A stretch of 25,968 bases of DNA from an uncultured Campylobacter sp. (GCA_900539255.1 UQBJ01000027.1:1-25968), one strand, 5' to 3'. Positions 15,120-23,699 are shown, counted from the stretch's first letter. Numbers and translations are program-made. The notes: generated by a model from the letters alone, not told the origin.

Positions 15120-15367
15120 TTATTTTTTGTCGTTTTGGTTTTTCTCCCACTCTTTGATTTCTTGTATCAAAGGGGCTAAATCAGGCGTGTCATAAAAGTA
15201 TTTTTGCTCAAAATGAAAATCTTTAAAATCTCCATAAATTTTTTAATGTTATTTTTAGCTAATTGTATTTTTAGATTTTCTATGTATTGAAGTGTATTTG
15301 GATTTTTCACACTAAAATGCTTATTTTCAGCACTTGTTGGGTAGGTTAAAAATACTTTAATGTCCAT
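15120..15367 (-). pseudogene. Frameshifted small hypothetical gene
   Basis: From the ATG at 15367 the frame encodes MDIKVFLTYPTSAEN and onward to Lys-Lys at a run of six A (15239-15244 on the plus strand, T6), then ends as a poorly composed tail at 15176. Adding one A to the run continues into a well-composed frame (IYGDFKDFHFEQKYFYDTPD, then an amphipathic LIQEIKEWEKNQ) that ends with TAA at 15120. The restored product would have about 82 residues. No family recognised and no clear SD. It may be a remnant of a longer gene, a slippery homopolymer, or an error in the sequence. Confidence 0.5.
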
Positions 15368-15434
15368 ATTTTTCGTTTTTTAACTGCATTTTGTTAAATT
15401 TAAGCCCACTAACGCTAAATCCAAACCAAATTTG

Positions 15435-15443
15435 TGCTAGAAT
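15435..15443 (+). promoter_or_regulatory. Antiporter gene promoter, extended -10
   Basis: TGCTAGAAT, a TGn-extended -10 box, about 50 bp before the ATG at 15493. It supports the later start rather than the TTG at 15391, which would lie upstream of this promoter. Confidence 0.5.
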
Positions 15444-15492
15444 TTGGGCTAAATTTGAACTAAAATTCAAGCTAAAATCAAAAAGGACGCCT

Positions 15493-16821
15493 ATGCTTTT
15501 GACAAATCCCGTTTTAGTGAGCGTTTTGTTGCTTACTCTGCTGTGTTTGTTTCGTTTTAATGTGCTTTTAAGCCTGCTTATATCGGCACTTGTGGCAGGA
15601 CTTTTAAGCGTAAATCCCGCCGACACAAGCCTTTCGCTCATCGACAACCTGCTAGCCACGATGAACACGCTCATAAACGGAATGCAGGGCAATCTCAAAA
15701 CAAGTCTCAGCTACATTTTGCTCGGTGCCATAGCGGCGGCGATTTCACGCACGAATTTAACGGCATATCTCATCAAAATCGTCTCCAAAGCCCTTTCACA
15801 ACGCAAATTTGTGCTTTTGCTTTCTATCGCGTTCATTTCGTGCTTTTCGCAAAACCTTGTCCCCATACATATCGCCTTTATCCCTATCTTAATCCCGCCC
15901 TTGCTCGTGCTGTTTAACCGCCTAAAAATCGACCGCCGCGCCGTAGCTTGCGCGCTTACCTTTGGGCTTACCACGCCTTATATGGTGCTGCCTTTGGGCT
16001 TTGGGCTGATTTTCCAAACGATTATACAAGATAATTTGCGTGAAAATGGCATTTTGGTAGGGCTTGATGAGGTAACGCAAACTATGTATTTTGCTGCTAT
16101 TTGTATGTTTGTGGGGCTGTTTTTGGCGATTTTTGTATTTTATGCAAAACCACGAATTTATCAAGAAAATGAGATAAAAAAGCTGGATTTTGAAAATCTA
16201 CAAATGATGCGCAAAGAGTGGAGCGTGCTGGCTGGGCTTATCATAACTCTTGTTTTGCAGCTTGTAACGATGAATTTACCTTTATCTGGGCTACTTGGGT
16301 TTTTGGTAATGGTGCTTGGTAGGGGCGTTGAGTGGGGGCGCGTTGATGAGGTGTTTGATGACGGGCTGCGGTTGATGGGCTATATCGCGTTCATAATGAT
16401 AGTCGCAAGCGGCTATGCAGCGGTGTTAAAGCACAGCGGCGGCATCGATACTCTTGTTGAGTCTTTACTGCCCTTAATGCACGCAAACAGTTTTGCGGCG
16501 GTATTTTTTATGCTTTTCATCGGGCTTATCATCACTATGGGCATAGGCACGAGCTTTGGCACTATCCCCATCATAGCAGCACTCTTTTGTCCTTTGTGCG
16601 AGCAGCTGGGCTTTTCAAGCGCGCAAATCATCTTTCTCATCGGTGTAGCGGGCGCGCTAGGAGATGCTGGAAGCGTGGCAAGCGAAACGACACTTGCCAC
16701 AAGTGCAGGGCTAAACGCTGATAAACAGCACAACCACATAATGGACACCTGCGTGCCGACTTTTTTTGTGTATAATCTGCCTTTGCTGGTGCTTGGTTCG
16801 TTGATTACGCTGTGGTTGTGA
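15493..16821 (+). CDS. Na+/H+ antiporter family protein (NhaC-like)
   Basis: An inner-membrane transporter of about eleven spans in the Na+/H+ antiporter superfamily. The substrate is uncertain, since some relatives carry amino acids. The start at 15493 (MLLTNPVLVSVLLL) has AAAAAGGA 5 bp upstream and gives 442 residues; a longer reading from a TTG at 15391 adds a non-hydrophobic 34-residue head and is rejected. The family signature is in the C-terminal half: GIGTSFGTIPIIAALF, GALGDAGSVASETTLATSAG and LNADKQHNHIMDTCVP, with a conserved Asp/His-rich patch before the last span. It stands alone; a 144-bp gap separates it from the RND pump. Confidence 0.85.
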   Translation: MLLTNPVLVSVLLLTLLCLFRFNVLLSLLISALVAGLLSVNPADTSLSLIDNLLATMNTLINGMQGNLKTSLSYILLGAIAAAISRTNLTAYLIKIVSKALSQRKFVLLLSIAFISCFSQNLVPIHIAFIPILIPPLLVLFNRLKIDRRAVACALTFGLTTPYMVLPLGFGLIFQTIIQDNLRENGILVGLDEVTQTMYFAAICMFVGLFLAIFVFYAKPRIYQENEIKKLDFENLQMMRKEWSVLAGLIITLVLQLVTMNLPLSGLLGFLVMVLGRGVEWGRVDEVFDDGLRLMGYIAFIMIVASGYAAVLKHSGGIDTLVESLLPLMHANSFAAVFFMLFIGLIITMGIGTSFGTIPIIAALFCPLCEQLGFSSAQIIFLIGVAGALGDAGSVASETTLATSAGLNADKQHNHIMDTCVPTFFVYNLPLLVLGSLITLWL

Positions 16822-16965
16822 TTGTATGATGACATTAAACGCACGCTTTGGCAAAATCGGGCTAAAATTTGACAAAAATTCAAAAAAATGCAAATTTCAG
16901 CTCGAATTTAGTGAGTTTATAGTATGATTATGAGTTATTTAGCTATGTTTTAAAAAGGAAAATTT

Positions 16966-19900
16966 ATGTATAAACTCGCTATCAACCGCCCTATAACGAC
17001 ACTTATGTTTTTTATGGGGCTTATCGTTTTTGGTTTTATCTCAGTTTTTACTATGCCTGTGAATTTATTTCCTAGCGTAAGCATACCGCTTGTTAAGGTA
17101 ACGGCGGCTGTCAATGGGGATTTGAGCTTTGTAGAAAGTAAAATCACCAAAGAAATCGAAAACGCGCTCAGTGAGATTGACGGCATAAAGAGTATAAATT
17201 CAAGCTCTTTTGATAATTTTAGCGTTACTTTTATCGAATTTGAGTTGAGTAAAAATTTAGAAGTGGCGGCAAATGATGTGCGCGATAAAATCGGTGCTTT
17301 AAGCCTGCCCGTCAAGCCTAAAATCGAAAAAGTGCCATCTGATAGCGGTGCGAGCATAAGCCTTTTTTTGCAAAGCAAAAACGGCGATAGTTTGGAGCTT
17401 ATGCGAAGCATTGATGAGAAGTTAAAGCCCTTTTTGCAAAGGGTAAATGGAGTGGGAAATGTCGAGCAAGTGGGCTTTTTAAAGCCACAAATTCGCATAG
17501 AGCTTGACCCTGTGAGTTTGAGCAAATACCACTTAAACGCGCTTGATGTCGCAAATATCATCAAAAGCCAAAATTTCAAGCAAGCCTTAGGCGAGCTTGA
17601 AAACGCCGAAAGTATCTACATAGTCAAGGGTTATTTTGAAGCAGTGAGCGTGAAAGAACTTGAAAATTTAAGACTAATGCCCGGCGTCTTTCTCAGCGAT
17701 GTCGCAAGCATTAAACAAGGCTATGAGGACAAAAAACAAGTGGCATTTTTGCAAAGTGATGGAGTGCTTTTAGAAATCGGCAAGGTAAGTGGCTATAACG
17801 CCCTTAAAATGATACGAAATGTCAAGGCAAATTTAGCCGAATTGCAAAAAATCGCTGGGGACAACATAGAAATCAAAGTTGTATTTGACAAAAGTCAAAA
17901 CATAACAAAACACCTTTTGCAAGTCATCAAAGATATGCTGCTTGGCATTGTTTTAACCATCATCATCGTGTTTTTGTTTTTGCGAAACAAAAGTGCCACT
18001 TTAATCGCCTCCATAGCCATACCCACTTCCATCATCTCTACCTTTTTTCTCATCGATATGATGGGCTTTGATTTAAACCGCTTAACCTTCATCGCCCTTA
18101 CTTTAAGCATAGGCATTTTTGTCGATGATGCCATAGTTGTCATCGAAAATATCAGCAAAAAATCCCACGCTATGCCGCCTTTAAAGGCTGCTGCCCAAGG
18201 CATACAAGAGATAGGATTTAGCGTTTTAAGCATTAGCGTGGTGCTTTTGTGCGTGTTTGTGCCTATTTCTTATATGGACAGCGTCCCAGGGCTTTTCTTT
18301 AACGCGCTTGGCATAAGCGTGGCAAGCGGCGTTATAGTGAGCTTTTTGGTTGCCGTCTTTCTCATACCTACGCTTTCAGCTCGCTTTTTAAACGCGACTG
18401 AAAGTGCCTTTTGGCACAAAACAGAGCCATTTTACAAAAAGGGCGAGCAGGTGTATCAAAATTTGCTTGCTAAAATTCTAGCAAACAAAACTAAATTCAT
18501 ACTCACAGCCCTTGTAGTCGTGGCATTTTGCGCCTTTTTAGGCTCACGGCTTGGGCTTGATTTTTTGCCTATGGAAGATGATAGCGAATTTCAGGTGCAG
18601 CTTGAACACAAAGAAGATGTGAGTTTGGAGGCTATGCAAAAGGTTTCACTTGACATTTTGCAAAAGGTAAAAGCCGATGAAAGCGTGGATTATGCGTATT
18701 TGCTTGTGGGTTACACTGATGCAAAAGAGAGCAAAAAGGCTAAAATTTATGTGAAATTAAAGCCTTTGAGTGAGAGAAAATACCGACAAAAAAAGATTGT
18801 CGCGCAGTTTAGAGACAAACTTCAAAACGACAAGCTCAAAGTCAAGGTGCTTGAAATCCCTAAATTTGACGGAGCGGGGGTTGATTATCCCGTGCAGTTT
18901 TTGGTGCTGGGCGATGATATGAATGAAATCATAAAAGCAAGCGAAAAAGCCAAAGCCATACTTGCAGCAAGCGGCGGCGTGAGCGATATAGACGATAATG
19001 GCAACTCCAAAAAAGGCGAAGTGAGCGTGAGTATCAACAGAGAACTTGCTAAAAAGCTCAATGTCAATATCGAGTATATCGCTGGGGTTTTGGGGTATAG
19101 TTTCGGGCAGTTAAGCGTTGGCAGTATGGACACGGGCGCGAGTAAAGATGACATAGTGTTAAGTTTTGATAGTAAATTCAAGCAGGACATAGAAGCGCTC
19201 AAACGCATACAGATTAAAAGCAATGACGGCGTGGTTTTGGAGCTTTCAAGTGTGGTTGATTTTGCCTACAAAGAAGACTTGGGCGTCATCAACCGCTACA
19301 ACAAAAACCGCAGCATAAAAATCACAGCAAGCAACGACAAACTCTCACTTGGAGCAGTAAAAAGCCTTTTAGAAAGCAAAAGCGGCGAAATTTTGGGCGA
19401 AAATTCAAAGCTCACTTACTCTTTTTCGGGCTTTATACGAATGCTGGGTGAAACGGTAAGCGGCTTTGCTGTGTCTGTGGCTTTGGGCTTGGTGCTGATA
19501 TACTTGGTGCTTGCGGCACTTTATGAAAGCCTGATTTTGCCCTTTGTCATAATGATAACTATGCCCCTAGCCTTTGCGGGCGTGTGTTTGGGGCTTTTCA
19601 TCACGGGCAATAACTTCTCTCTTTTCGTGCTAGTGGCGATAATCTTGCTTTTTGGAATGGTTGGCAAAAACGCCATTTTGCTTGTCGATGTGGCTAATCG
19701 CAAATGCCACGAGGGTTTAGAGCCTGATGCGGCACTTTTGGAGGCTGGCAAAGCAAGGCTTCGGGCGATTTTGATGACAACTTTTGCGATGATTTTTGCT
19801 ATGTTGCCTTTGGCTGTATCGCACGGGGCTGGCTATGAGGGCAACTCGCCTATGGCTGTGGCTGTGATTTTCGGGCTTATCAGCTCCACAGCCTTAACGC

Positions 19901-19983
19901 TGCTTGTCGTGCCTGCACTCTTTCGCTTCGCGTGGATACTTGATAGCAAATTACGCAAGATTTACGAACGCCAAAAGGTATAA
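16966..19983 (+). CDS. cmeF: RND multidrug efflux pump inner-membrane protein, CmeF-like
   Basis: A proton-driven transporter of the HAE1/AcrB family, exporting drugs or bile-type compounds when joined to a periplasmic adaptor and an outer-membrane channel. The length, 1005 residues, equals what I recall for C. jejuni CmeF. Visible features are the N-terminal IN-R-PI-T start and first span, two porter regions, TM4 with the proton-relay pair Asp387-Asp388 (GIFVDDAIVVIENI), and TM10 with the relay Lys at about 901 (GMVGKNAILLVDVANR). AAAAAGGAAA lies 5 bp before the ATG. In C. jejuni the gene follows cmeD and cmeE; here neither adaptor nor channel gene is adjacent. Its upstream gap contains TATAGT/TATGAT (16918-16928) as candidate -10 boxes. 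Confidence 0.9.
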   Translation: MYKLAINRPITTLMFFMGLIVFGFISVFTMPVNLFPSVSIPLVKVTAAVNGDLSFVESKITKEIENALSEIDGIKSINSSSFDNFSVTFIEFELSKNLEVAANDVRDKIGALSLPVKPKIEKVPSDSGASISLFLQSKNGDSLELMRSIDEKLKPFLQRVNGVGNVEQVGFLKPQIRIELDPVSLSKYHLNALDVANIIKSQNFKQALGELENAESIYIVKGYFEAVSVKELENLRLMPGVFLSDVASIKQGYEDKKQVAFLQSDGVLLEIGKVSGYNALKMIRNVKANLAELQKIAGDNIEIKVVFDKSQNITKHLLQVIKDMLLGIVLTIIIVFLFLRNKSATLIASIAIPTSIISTFFLIDMMGFDLNRLTFIALTLSIGIFVDDAIVVIENISKKSHAMPPLKAAAQGIQEIGFSVLSISVVLLCVFVPISYMDSVPGLFFNALGISVASGVIVSFLVAVFLIPTLSARFLNATESAFWHKTEPFYKKGEQVYQNLLAKILANKTKFILTALVVVAFCAFLGSRLGLDFLPMEDDSEFQVQLEHKEDVSLEAMQKVSLDILQKVKADESVDYAYLLVGYTDAKESKKAKIYVKLKPLSERKYRQKKIVAQFRDKLQNDKLKVKVLEIPKFDGAGVDYPVQFLVLGDDMNEIIKASEKAKAILAASGGVSDIDDNGNSKKGEVSVSINRELAKKLNVNIEYIAGVLGYSFGQLSVGSMDTGASKDDIVLSFDSKFKQDIEALKRIQIKSNDGVVLELSSVVDFAYKEDLGVINRYNKNRSIKITASNDKLSLGAVKSLLESKSGEILGENSKLTYSFSGFIRMLGETVSGFAVSVALGLVLIYLVLAALYESLILPFVIMITMPLAFAGVCLGLFITGNNFSLFVLVAIILLFGMVGKNAILLVDVANRKCHEGLEPDAALLEAGKARLRAILMTTFAMIFAMLPLAVSHGAGYEGNSPMAVAVIFGLISSTALTLLVVPALFRFAWILDSKLRKIYERQKV

Positions 19984-19991
19984 AAGCACGC

Positions 19992-20028
19992 AAATTTAGC
20001 CTTTGCGCCCTTGCAAAAGGCTAAATTT
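19992..20028. terminator. Bidirectional terminator between cmeF and dedA
   Basis: AAATTTAGCCTTTGC (19992-20006) pairs with GCAAAAGGCTAAATTT (20013-20028) with one bulged base, giving a stem of about 15 bp with A/T ends on both sides. It lies between two convergent genes and overlaps the dedA stop, so it can end both transcripts. Confidence 0.8.
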
Positions 20029-20629
20029 ATGATGAAAACGGCTTTTTGATTTTAATGTAAATCACGCTTAAAACGATGATAAAAAGCACGATGATAATGA
20101 GAATTTCGTGCAAATACTCTTTGATGAGTGCTTCATTTTCGCCCACAAAATACCCCAAAGCTACCAAAATGCTTACCCACAGCGCACTGCCAAGTGCGGT
20201 AAAAGCCACAAAACGCGCTAAATTCATACGCACCAAGCCAGCGGGCATTGAGATATACTGACGAATGCCGGGCAAAAGCCTACAAGTAAAGGTAGAAAAC
20301 TCGCCGTGTTTGTTGAAAAAGGTTTCAAATTTAGCGAATTTTTGCTCGTTTATGCCTACGAATTTGCCCCATTTTAGCACGAAAGCGCGCCCCCAAAAAT
20401 AGCAAAGGTAGTAGTTTATCAGCGCGCCAAGCACAGAGCCAAGCACTCCGCAAAGTATGGCTAGTAAGGCGTTCATCTCACCTTTGCTCGCCAAGTATCC
20501 AGCAGGTATCATCACCACTTCGCTAGGAAAAGGCACAAAACAGCTTTCAAGTGTCATCAAAAGCACGATACCCACATAGCCCAAGTCGCTAGCACACTCT
20601 AAAACAAAATCCACAAAACTTTGTAGCAT
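20027..20629 (-). CDS. DedA family membrane protein
   Basis: A 200-residue inner-membrane protein of the DedA/SNARE-associated superfamily. Members are thought to move lipids such as undecaprenyl phosphate or phosphatidylethanolamine across the membrane and to keep the proton motive force. It shows the membrane-dipping N-terminal motif ESCFVPFPSEVVMIPAGYLA (about 29-48), GSVLGALINYYLCYFWGR and the second motif TFTCRLLPGIRQYISMPAGL with its functional Arg residues, then two C-terminal spans. AAGGATT lies 5 bp before the ATG. It follows hisF after 54 bp on the same strand and may be transcribed with it. Substrate cannot be assigned. Confidence 0.9.
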   Translation of the reverse strand: MLQSFVDFVLECASDLGYVGIVLLMTLESCFVPFPSEVVMIPAGYLASKGEMNALLAILCGVLGSVLGALINYYLCYFWGRAFVLKWGKFVGINEQKFAKFETFFNKHGEFSTFTCRLLPGIRQYISMPAGLVRMNLARFVAFTALGSALWVSILVALGYFVGENEALIKEYLHEILIIIVLFIIVLSVIYIKIKKPFSS

Positions 20630-20657
20630 TTATAATCCTTAACTTTCTCACATTTTA

Positions 20658-20693
20658 GCGTAAATTTAAGTGCAAAAGCCCCCTTAAATTCGC
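20658..20693 (-). terminator. Hairpin over the hisF stop
   Basis: GCG..AATTTAAG and CTTAAATT..CGC can pair across the end of hisF (20683-20693 with 20658-20670). No U run follows on the minus strand, so it may be an mRNA-stabilising or partial-termination structure in the hisF-dedA gap rather than a full terminator. Confidence 0.3.
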
Positions 20694-21451
20694 ACACTTA
20701 CCCCATTTTCTTTAAGATAGCCCTTCAAATCACCCACATTCACAAGCCTTTTGTGAAAGATACTCGCAGCCAAAGCCCCATCACAGCCGATTTCAAAGGC
20801 ATCTAAAAAGTGCTTTGCCTCGCCCGCTCCGCCGCTAGCGATGAGCGGGACCTTGCAAATGCCCCGCACGGCTTTGAGTTGGGCTAAATCATAGCCCTTT
20901 CGCATTCCGTCTTGGTTCATCATATTCAGCACGATTTCGCCCGCGCCTAGCTCTTGGGCTTGTTTTATCCATTCAAGCGTGGATTTTCCGCTATCTTGTG
21001 TGGTTTTTTCATCGCCTGTAAAGGCAAAAACCTTTAAATTCCCGCTTTCGTCCTTGTAGCTATCAACGCCCACCACCACGCACTGCACTCCAAAGCTCTT
21101 TGCAAGGCGTTCAATCAAGGCTGGCTCGCGCAAGGCTGGCGAATTTATCGAAATTTTATCCGCCCCATTTGCCAAAAGCTCCGCCGCATCAGCTTCGCTT
21201 TGAATGCCGCCCGCCACGCAAAAGGGTATGTTGATACGCTTTGCCACCTCGCTCACCCACGCACGCGACACACGCTCTTTTCTTGCGCTTGCTACAATGT
21301 CGTAAAACACTAGCTCATCGATACCTGCACGCGAGTAAAACTCGGCAAGCTCGACAATGTCGCCCATATCCTCGTGCGACTTAAATTGCACGCCCTTTAC
21401 CACGCGCCCGTCTTTGACATCAAGGCAAGCGATTATGCGTTTTGTGAGCAT
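20684..21451 (-). CDS. hisF: Imidazole glycerol phosphate synthase, cyclase subunit
   Basis: Joins with the glutaminase HisH to make imidazole glycerol phosphate and AICAR in histidine synthesis. The 255-residue (beta/alpha)8 barrel shows IIACLDVKDGRVVKGVQF with catalytic Asp (residue 10 here), CVAGGIQSEADA, ADKISINSPAL, VVVGVDSY with the second catalytic Asp near 129, and LIASGGAG. The segment NMMNQDGMRKGYD stands where many HisF read SMDRDGTKEGYD. The ATG lies inside the preceding 75-residue gene (19-bp overlap) with AGGGGACACA before it. Its partner hisH is not in the window. Confidence 0.95.
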   Translation of the reverse strand: MLTKRIIACLDVKDGRVVKGVQFKSHEDMGDIVELAEFYSRAGIDELVFYDIVASARKERVSRAWVSEVAKRINIPFCVAGGIQSEADAAELLANGADKISINSPALREPALIERLAKSFGVQCVVVGVDSYKDESGNLKVFAFTGDEKTTQDSGKSTLEWIKQAQELGAGEIVLNMMNQDGMRKGYDLAQLKAVRGICKVPLIASGGAGEAKHFLDAFEIGCDGALAASIFHKRLVNVGDLKGYLKENGVSVRI

Positions 21452-21660
21452 TGTGTCCCCTTTGAATTCGCCCTAATCCACTCTAAAATCCGCCTTATGT
21501 CATAATTGTGGCTAGGGCTTAAAGTGCCAAAAATTTTAAAGGCTTCAAGCACAAAAGCCTTGTCCTTTTCATCAAGCGTTAAGTTAGCACATTCTTTTAA
21601 ACTCGTTAAATTTGGCTTTTTGCTGATATTTTTATCCATATCATATATAGCTACTTTCAT
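21433..21660 (-). CDS. Small hypothetical protein between the methyltransferase-like gene and hisF
   Basis: A 75-residue soluble protein starting MKVAIYDMDKNISKKPNL. The central part is predicted helical (LTLDEKDKAFVLEAFKIF) with a charged C-terminal half (RRILEWIRANSKG). No family recognised. It overlaps the methyltransferase-like gene by 20 bp and hisF by 19 bp, so all three must be translated in sequence; AGGCGGAC before its ATG is a plausible SD. This tight coupling argues that it is a real gene. Two cysteines at the end and one in the middle do not form a known motif. Confidence 0.7.
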   Translation of the reverse strand: MKVAIYDMDKNISKKPNLTSLKECANLTLDEKDKAFVLEAFKIFGTLSPSHNYDIRRILEWIRANSKGTQCSQNA

Positions 21661-22783
21661 AATGTCCGCCTAGTAAATTCTCAAAATAATGCGCGATTTG
21701 TGGGCTTAAATGCTTTGAATTTGAAGCCTTTACAAAGTCTTTTTCAAGCCTTTTAAACCCCGCATAATCAATCATCACATCGCAGTTTCCAAAGTAATAA
21801 GGCACATTTTTTAAAATCCGCTTAAACACATCGACATAGCAATAAAGGCTATACTTTTCAGGCACGATATACACGGCATTTGCGCAGTCTTTTTCGATGA
21901 AAGTTTTTGACCGTCTTAGCGCATTTATGTCGCGCAAAGTGTAAAACATAGCGATTTTTTGGGCGTTTGAAACGCGTTTTTTGTTTGGATATTTGTCGAT
22001 AAAAGTGCTGATAAATTCATAATCATTTAAGCAAAATGCTTTATTGTCCATAGTTTGAAAGCTATAATTTTTAACAAAATCATACTCAATGCCCTTTTTA
22101 TCACGCTTATAAAGGGCGATGATGATGGGAAAAAAGCCCAAAGAATTAGGGCAAAAAATTTCAGAGCTAATAATGCGTGAATTTAAAAGCGTGTAGTTAG
22201 CAAAAAATACCCGCAAAGCCTTGAAATTACTCTCTTTGATGAGATAAGAAAGTGGGTGTAAAACGCAAATAAATTCAGCCTTTAAGGCATTAAATGAGAG
22301 TAAAAAACTTGCGCCCAAATCACGGCATTTTAGGGCTTTATCCACATTATAATCTTTGTTTTTAAGCTTGTTTTGAACGATAGAAGTTTTATCATTGTAG
22401 GGTGGATTGCCGATGATGACAAGCTTTGCGTTTTCTTTAATGCCAAAATTTGCCCTATTTACATTGAGCAGTGAATTTTTGTGTAAAAAAAGCGGAGGAT
22501 TTTTTGCACCAGCGAAATTTTGCCCAGCCTTTTGCAAGGCTTTTTCATCAATGTCAATGCCGATTTTTTGGGCAAAATCTGCATTTTTTGAATTTTGCAA
22601 ATTTAAAGGCATTTGCAAAAAATTTCCATAACCGCACGAGCTATCAAGCAAGGTGTAAGCTTTTAAATTCACATTTGACAAGGCGTTTAAAAGCATTTCA
22701 TAAACGATTTTTACCACAAAATCAGGCGTGTAAAAACTGCCTAAATTTAAGGCTTGCACTCTGTCTAAATGCGTTTGCGACAT
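21641..22783 (-). CDS. N6-adenine-methyltransferase-like protein in the his cluster
   Basis: A 380-residue protein with the layout of gamma-type adenine methyltransferases (TaqI/Eco57I-like). LGSFYTP (14-20) resembles motif X, LDSSCGYGNFL (46-56) is the SAM-binding motif I, IGIDID (75-80) supplies the acidic residue for the SAM ribose, and NPPY (126-129) is the catalytic motif IV. About 230 residues follow that could recognise a target. The ATG at 22783 has AAGGAAAA upstream; a longer reading from 22831 lacks an SD. No nuclease gene is near, so it would be a solitary methyltransferase acting on DNA, RNA or perhaps protein. In C. jejuni an uncharacterised gene (Cj1602 as I recall) sits between hisA and hisF, so this may be its homologue. 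Confidence 0.72.
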   Translation of the reverse strand: MSQTHLDRVQALNLGSFYTPDFVVKIVYEMLLNALSNVNLKAYTLLDSSCGYGNFLQMPLNLQNSKNADFAQKIGIDIDEKALQKAGQNFAGAKNPPLFLHKNSLLNVNRANFGIKENAKLVIIGNPPYNDKTSIVQNKLKNKDYNVDKALKCRDLGASFLLSFNALKAEFICVLHPLSYLIKESNFKALRVFFANYTLLNSRIISSEIFCPNSLGFFPIIIALYKRDKKGIEYDFVKNYSFQTMDNKAFCLNDYEFISTFIDKYPNKKRVSNAQKIAMFYTLRDINALRRSKTFIEKDCANAVYIVPEKYSLYCYVDVFKRILKNVPYYFGNCDVMIDYAGFKRLEKDFVKASNSKHLSPQIAHYFENLLGGHYESSYI

Positions 22784-22850
22784 TGTTTTTCCTTGCAAAT
22801 TTTCATCATTATACAGCCTTGAATTTAACAACTTGTATCATTTTCACCAC

Positions 22851-23585
22851 TCATCTTAAACAAGCAAGCCCATCTTTCACGCTAAAAGTGCCATCTAGCA
22901 AGGCTTTGCCTACTATCACACCGCCACAAATGCCCTTTAAATTTTTTAAATCCGCAAGTGAATTTACTCCGCCAGATGCTAAAATTTCGATATTTGGAAA
23001 GATTTCGCTGATGAGTTTATAAAGGCGCAAATTCGCCCCGCTCATCGTGCCGTCCCTTGAAATGTCGGTGCATAAAAGGTGGCACAAGCCGTGTTCGGCG
23101 TAAAATTCGATGACTTCAAGCAGCTTTTTGTCGCTTTCATTTTGCCACGCATTCACCGCAACGATGAATTCAGCACCCTTTGGCAGCACATCAAGGGCAA
23201 GGCAGATTTGATGAGCGGGAAATTCGCGCAAAATCTCCACGCAAAGCTCGGGGTTTAAAATAGCGACAGAGCCGATGACTACGCGACTTGCGCCTGCACT
23301 TAGCAAGGCTTTTATATCGTCTTTACTGCGGATACCCCCGCCCACTTGCACACTCACATTTGCCGCATCGCAAAGGCTTTTGATGAGCGAAATTTGCCTA
23401 TTTTTTGGCTCTTTCGCCCCGTCCAAATCCACAAGGTGTAGCCATTTCGCGCCCGCATTTTCATACTCTTTGAGCTTGTCAAGGGGCTTAAAATCATAGC
23501 TTTGCTTTTTGGCATAATCTCCCTTAAACAGCCGCACAACCTTGCCATTTATCAAGTCAAGTGCTGGAAAAAGTGTGGTTTGCAT
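22851..23585 (-). CDS. hisA: Phosphoribosylformimino-5-aminoimidazole carboxamide ribotide isomerase
   Basis: The isomerase of histidine synthesis that opens the ribose of ProFAR to give PRFAR, the substrate of HisFH. The start at 23585 (MQTTLFPALDLINGKVVRLF) has AAAAAGGA before it and gives 244 residues, the normal length; a longer in-frame reading to 23693 is untranslated leader. It shows catalytic Asp in ALDLINGK (residue 10), VQVGGGIRSKDDI, ASRVVIGS, TDISRDGTMSG with the second catalytic Asp, and ILASGGVN. The methyltransferase-like gene starts 67 bp downstream. hisH, which precedes hisA in C. jejuni as I recall, is absent. Confidence 0.95.
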   Translation of the reverse strand: MQTTLFPALDLINGKVVRLFKGDYAKKQSYDFKPLDKLKEYENAGAKWLHLVDLDGAKEPKNRQISLIKSLCDAANVSVQVGGGIRSKDDIKALLSAGASRVVIGSVAILNPELCVEILREFPAHQICLALDVLPKGAEFIVAVNAWQNESDKKLLEVIEFYAEHGLCHLLCTDISRDGTMSGANLRLYKLISEIFPNIEILASGGVNSLADLKNLKGICGGVIVGKALLDGTFSVKDGLACLR

Positions 23586-23655
23586 TGTTTGTCCTTTTTC
23601 AAACGCCCAACGCACTTGCAAATCGTTGCGTGCGCTTGCTTTATAATTTCGTGCT

Positions 23656-23664
23656 ATTTTATCA
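23656..23664 (-). promoter_or_regulatory. hisA promoter, extended -10 (candidate)
   Basis: TGATAAAAT on the minus strand, a TGn-extended -10 about 71 bp before hisA. No -35 box. No run of His codons is seen between it and hisA, so there is no sign of a His-type leader peptide. Confidence 0.4.
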
Positions 23665-23699
23665 TTTGCAAGCAAATTTTGCAAGATTTGCAATCCACT

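Noticed and set aside
15391..15492. 34-residue N-terminal extension of the antiporter
   Set aside because: It would start with TTG upstream of the likely promoter; the ATG at 15493 has a strong SD and begins the membrane protein properly.
23586..23693. 36-residue N-terminal extension of HisA
   Set aside because: HisA homologues start at the Met at 23585, which has AAAAAGGA before it; the extension also spans the predicted -10 box.
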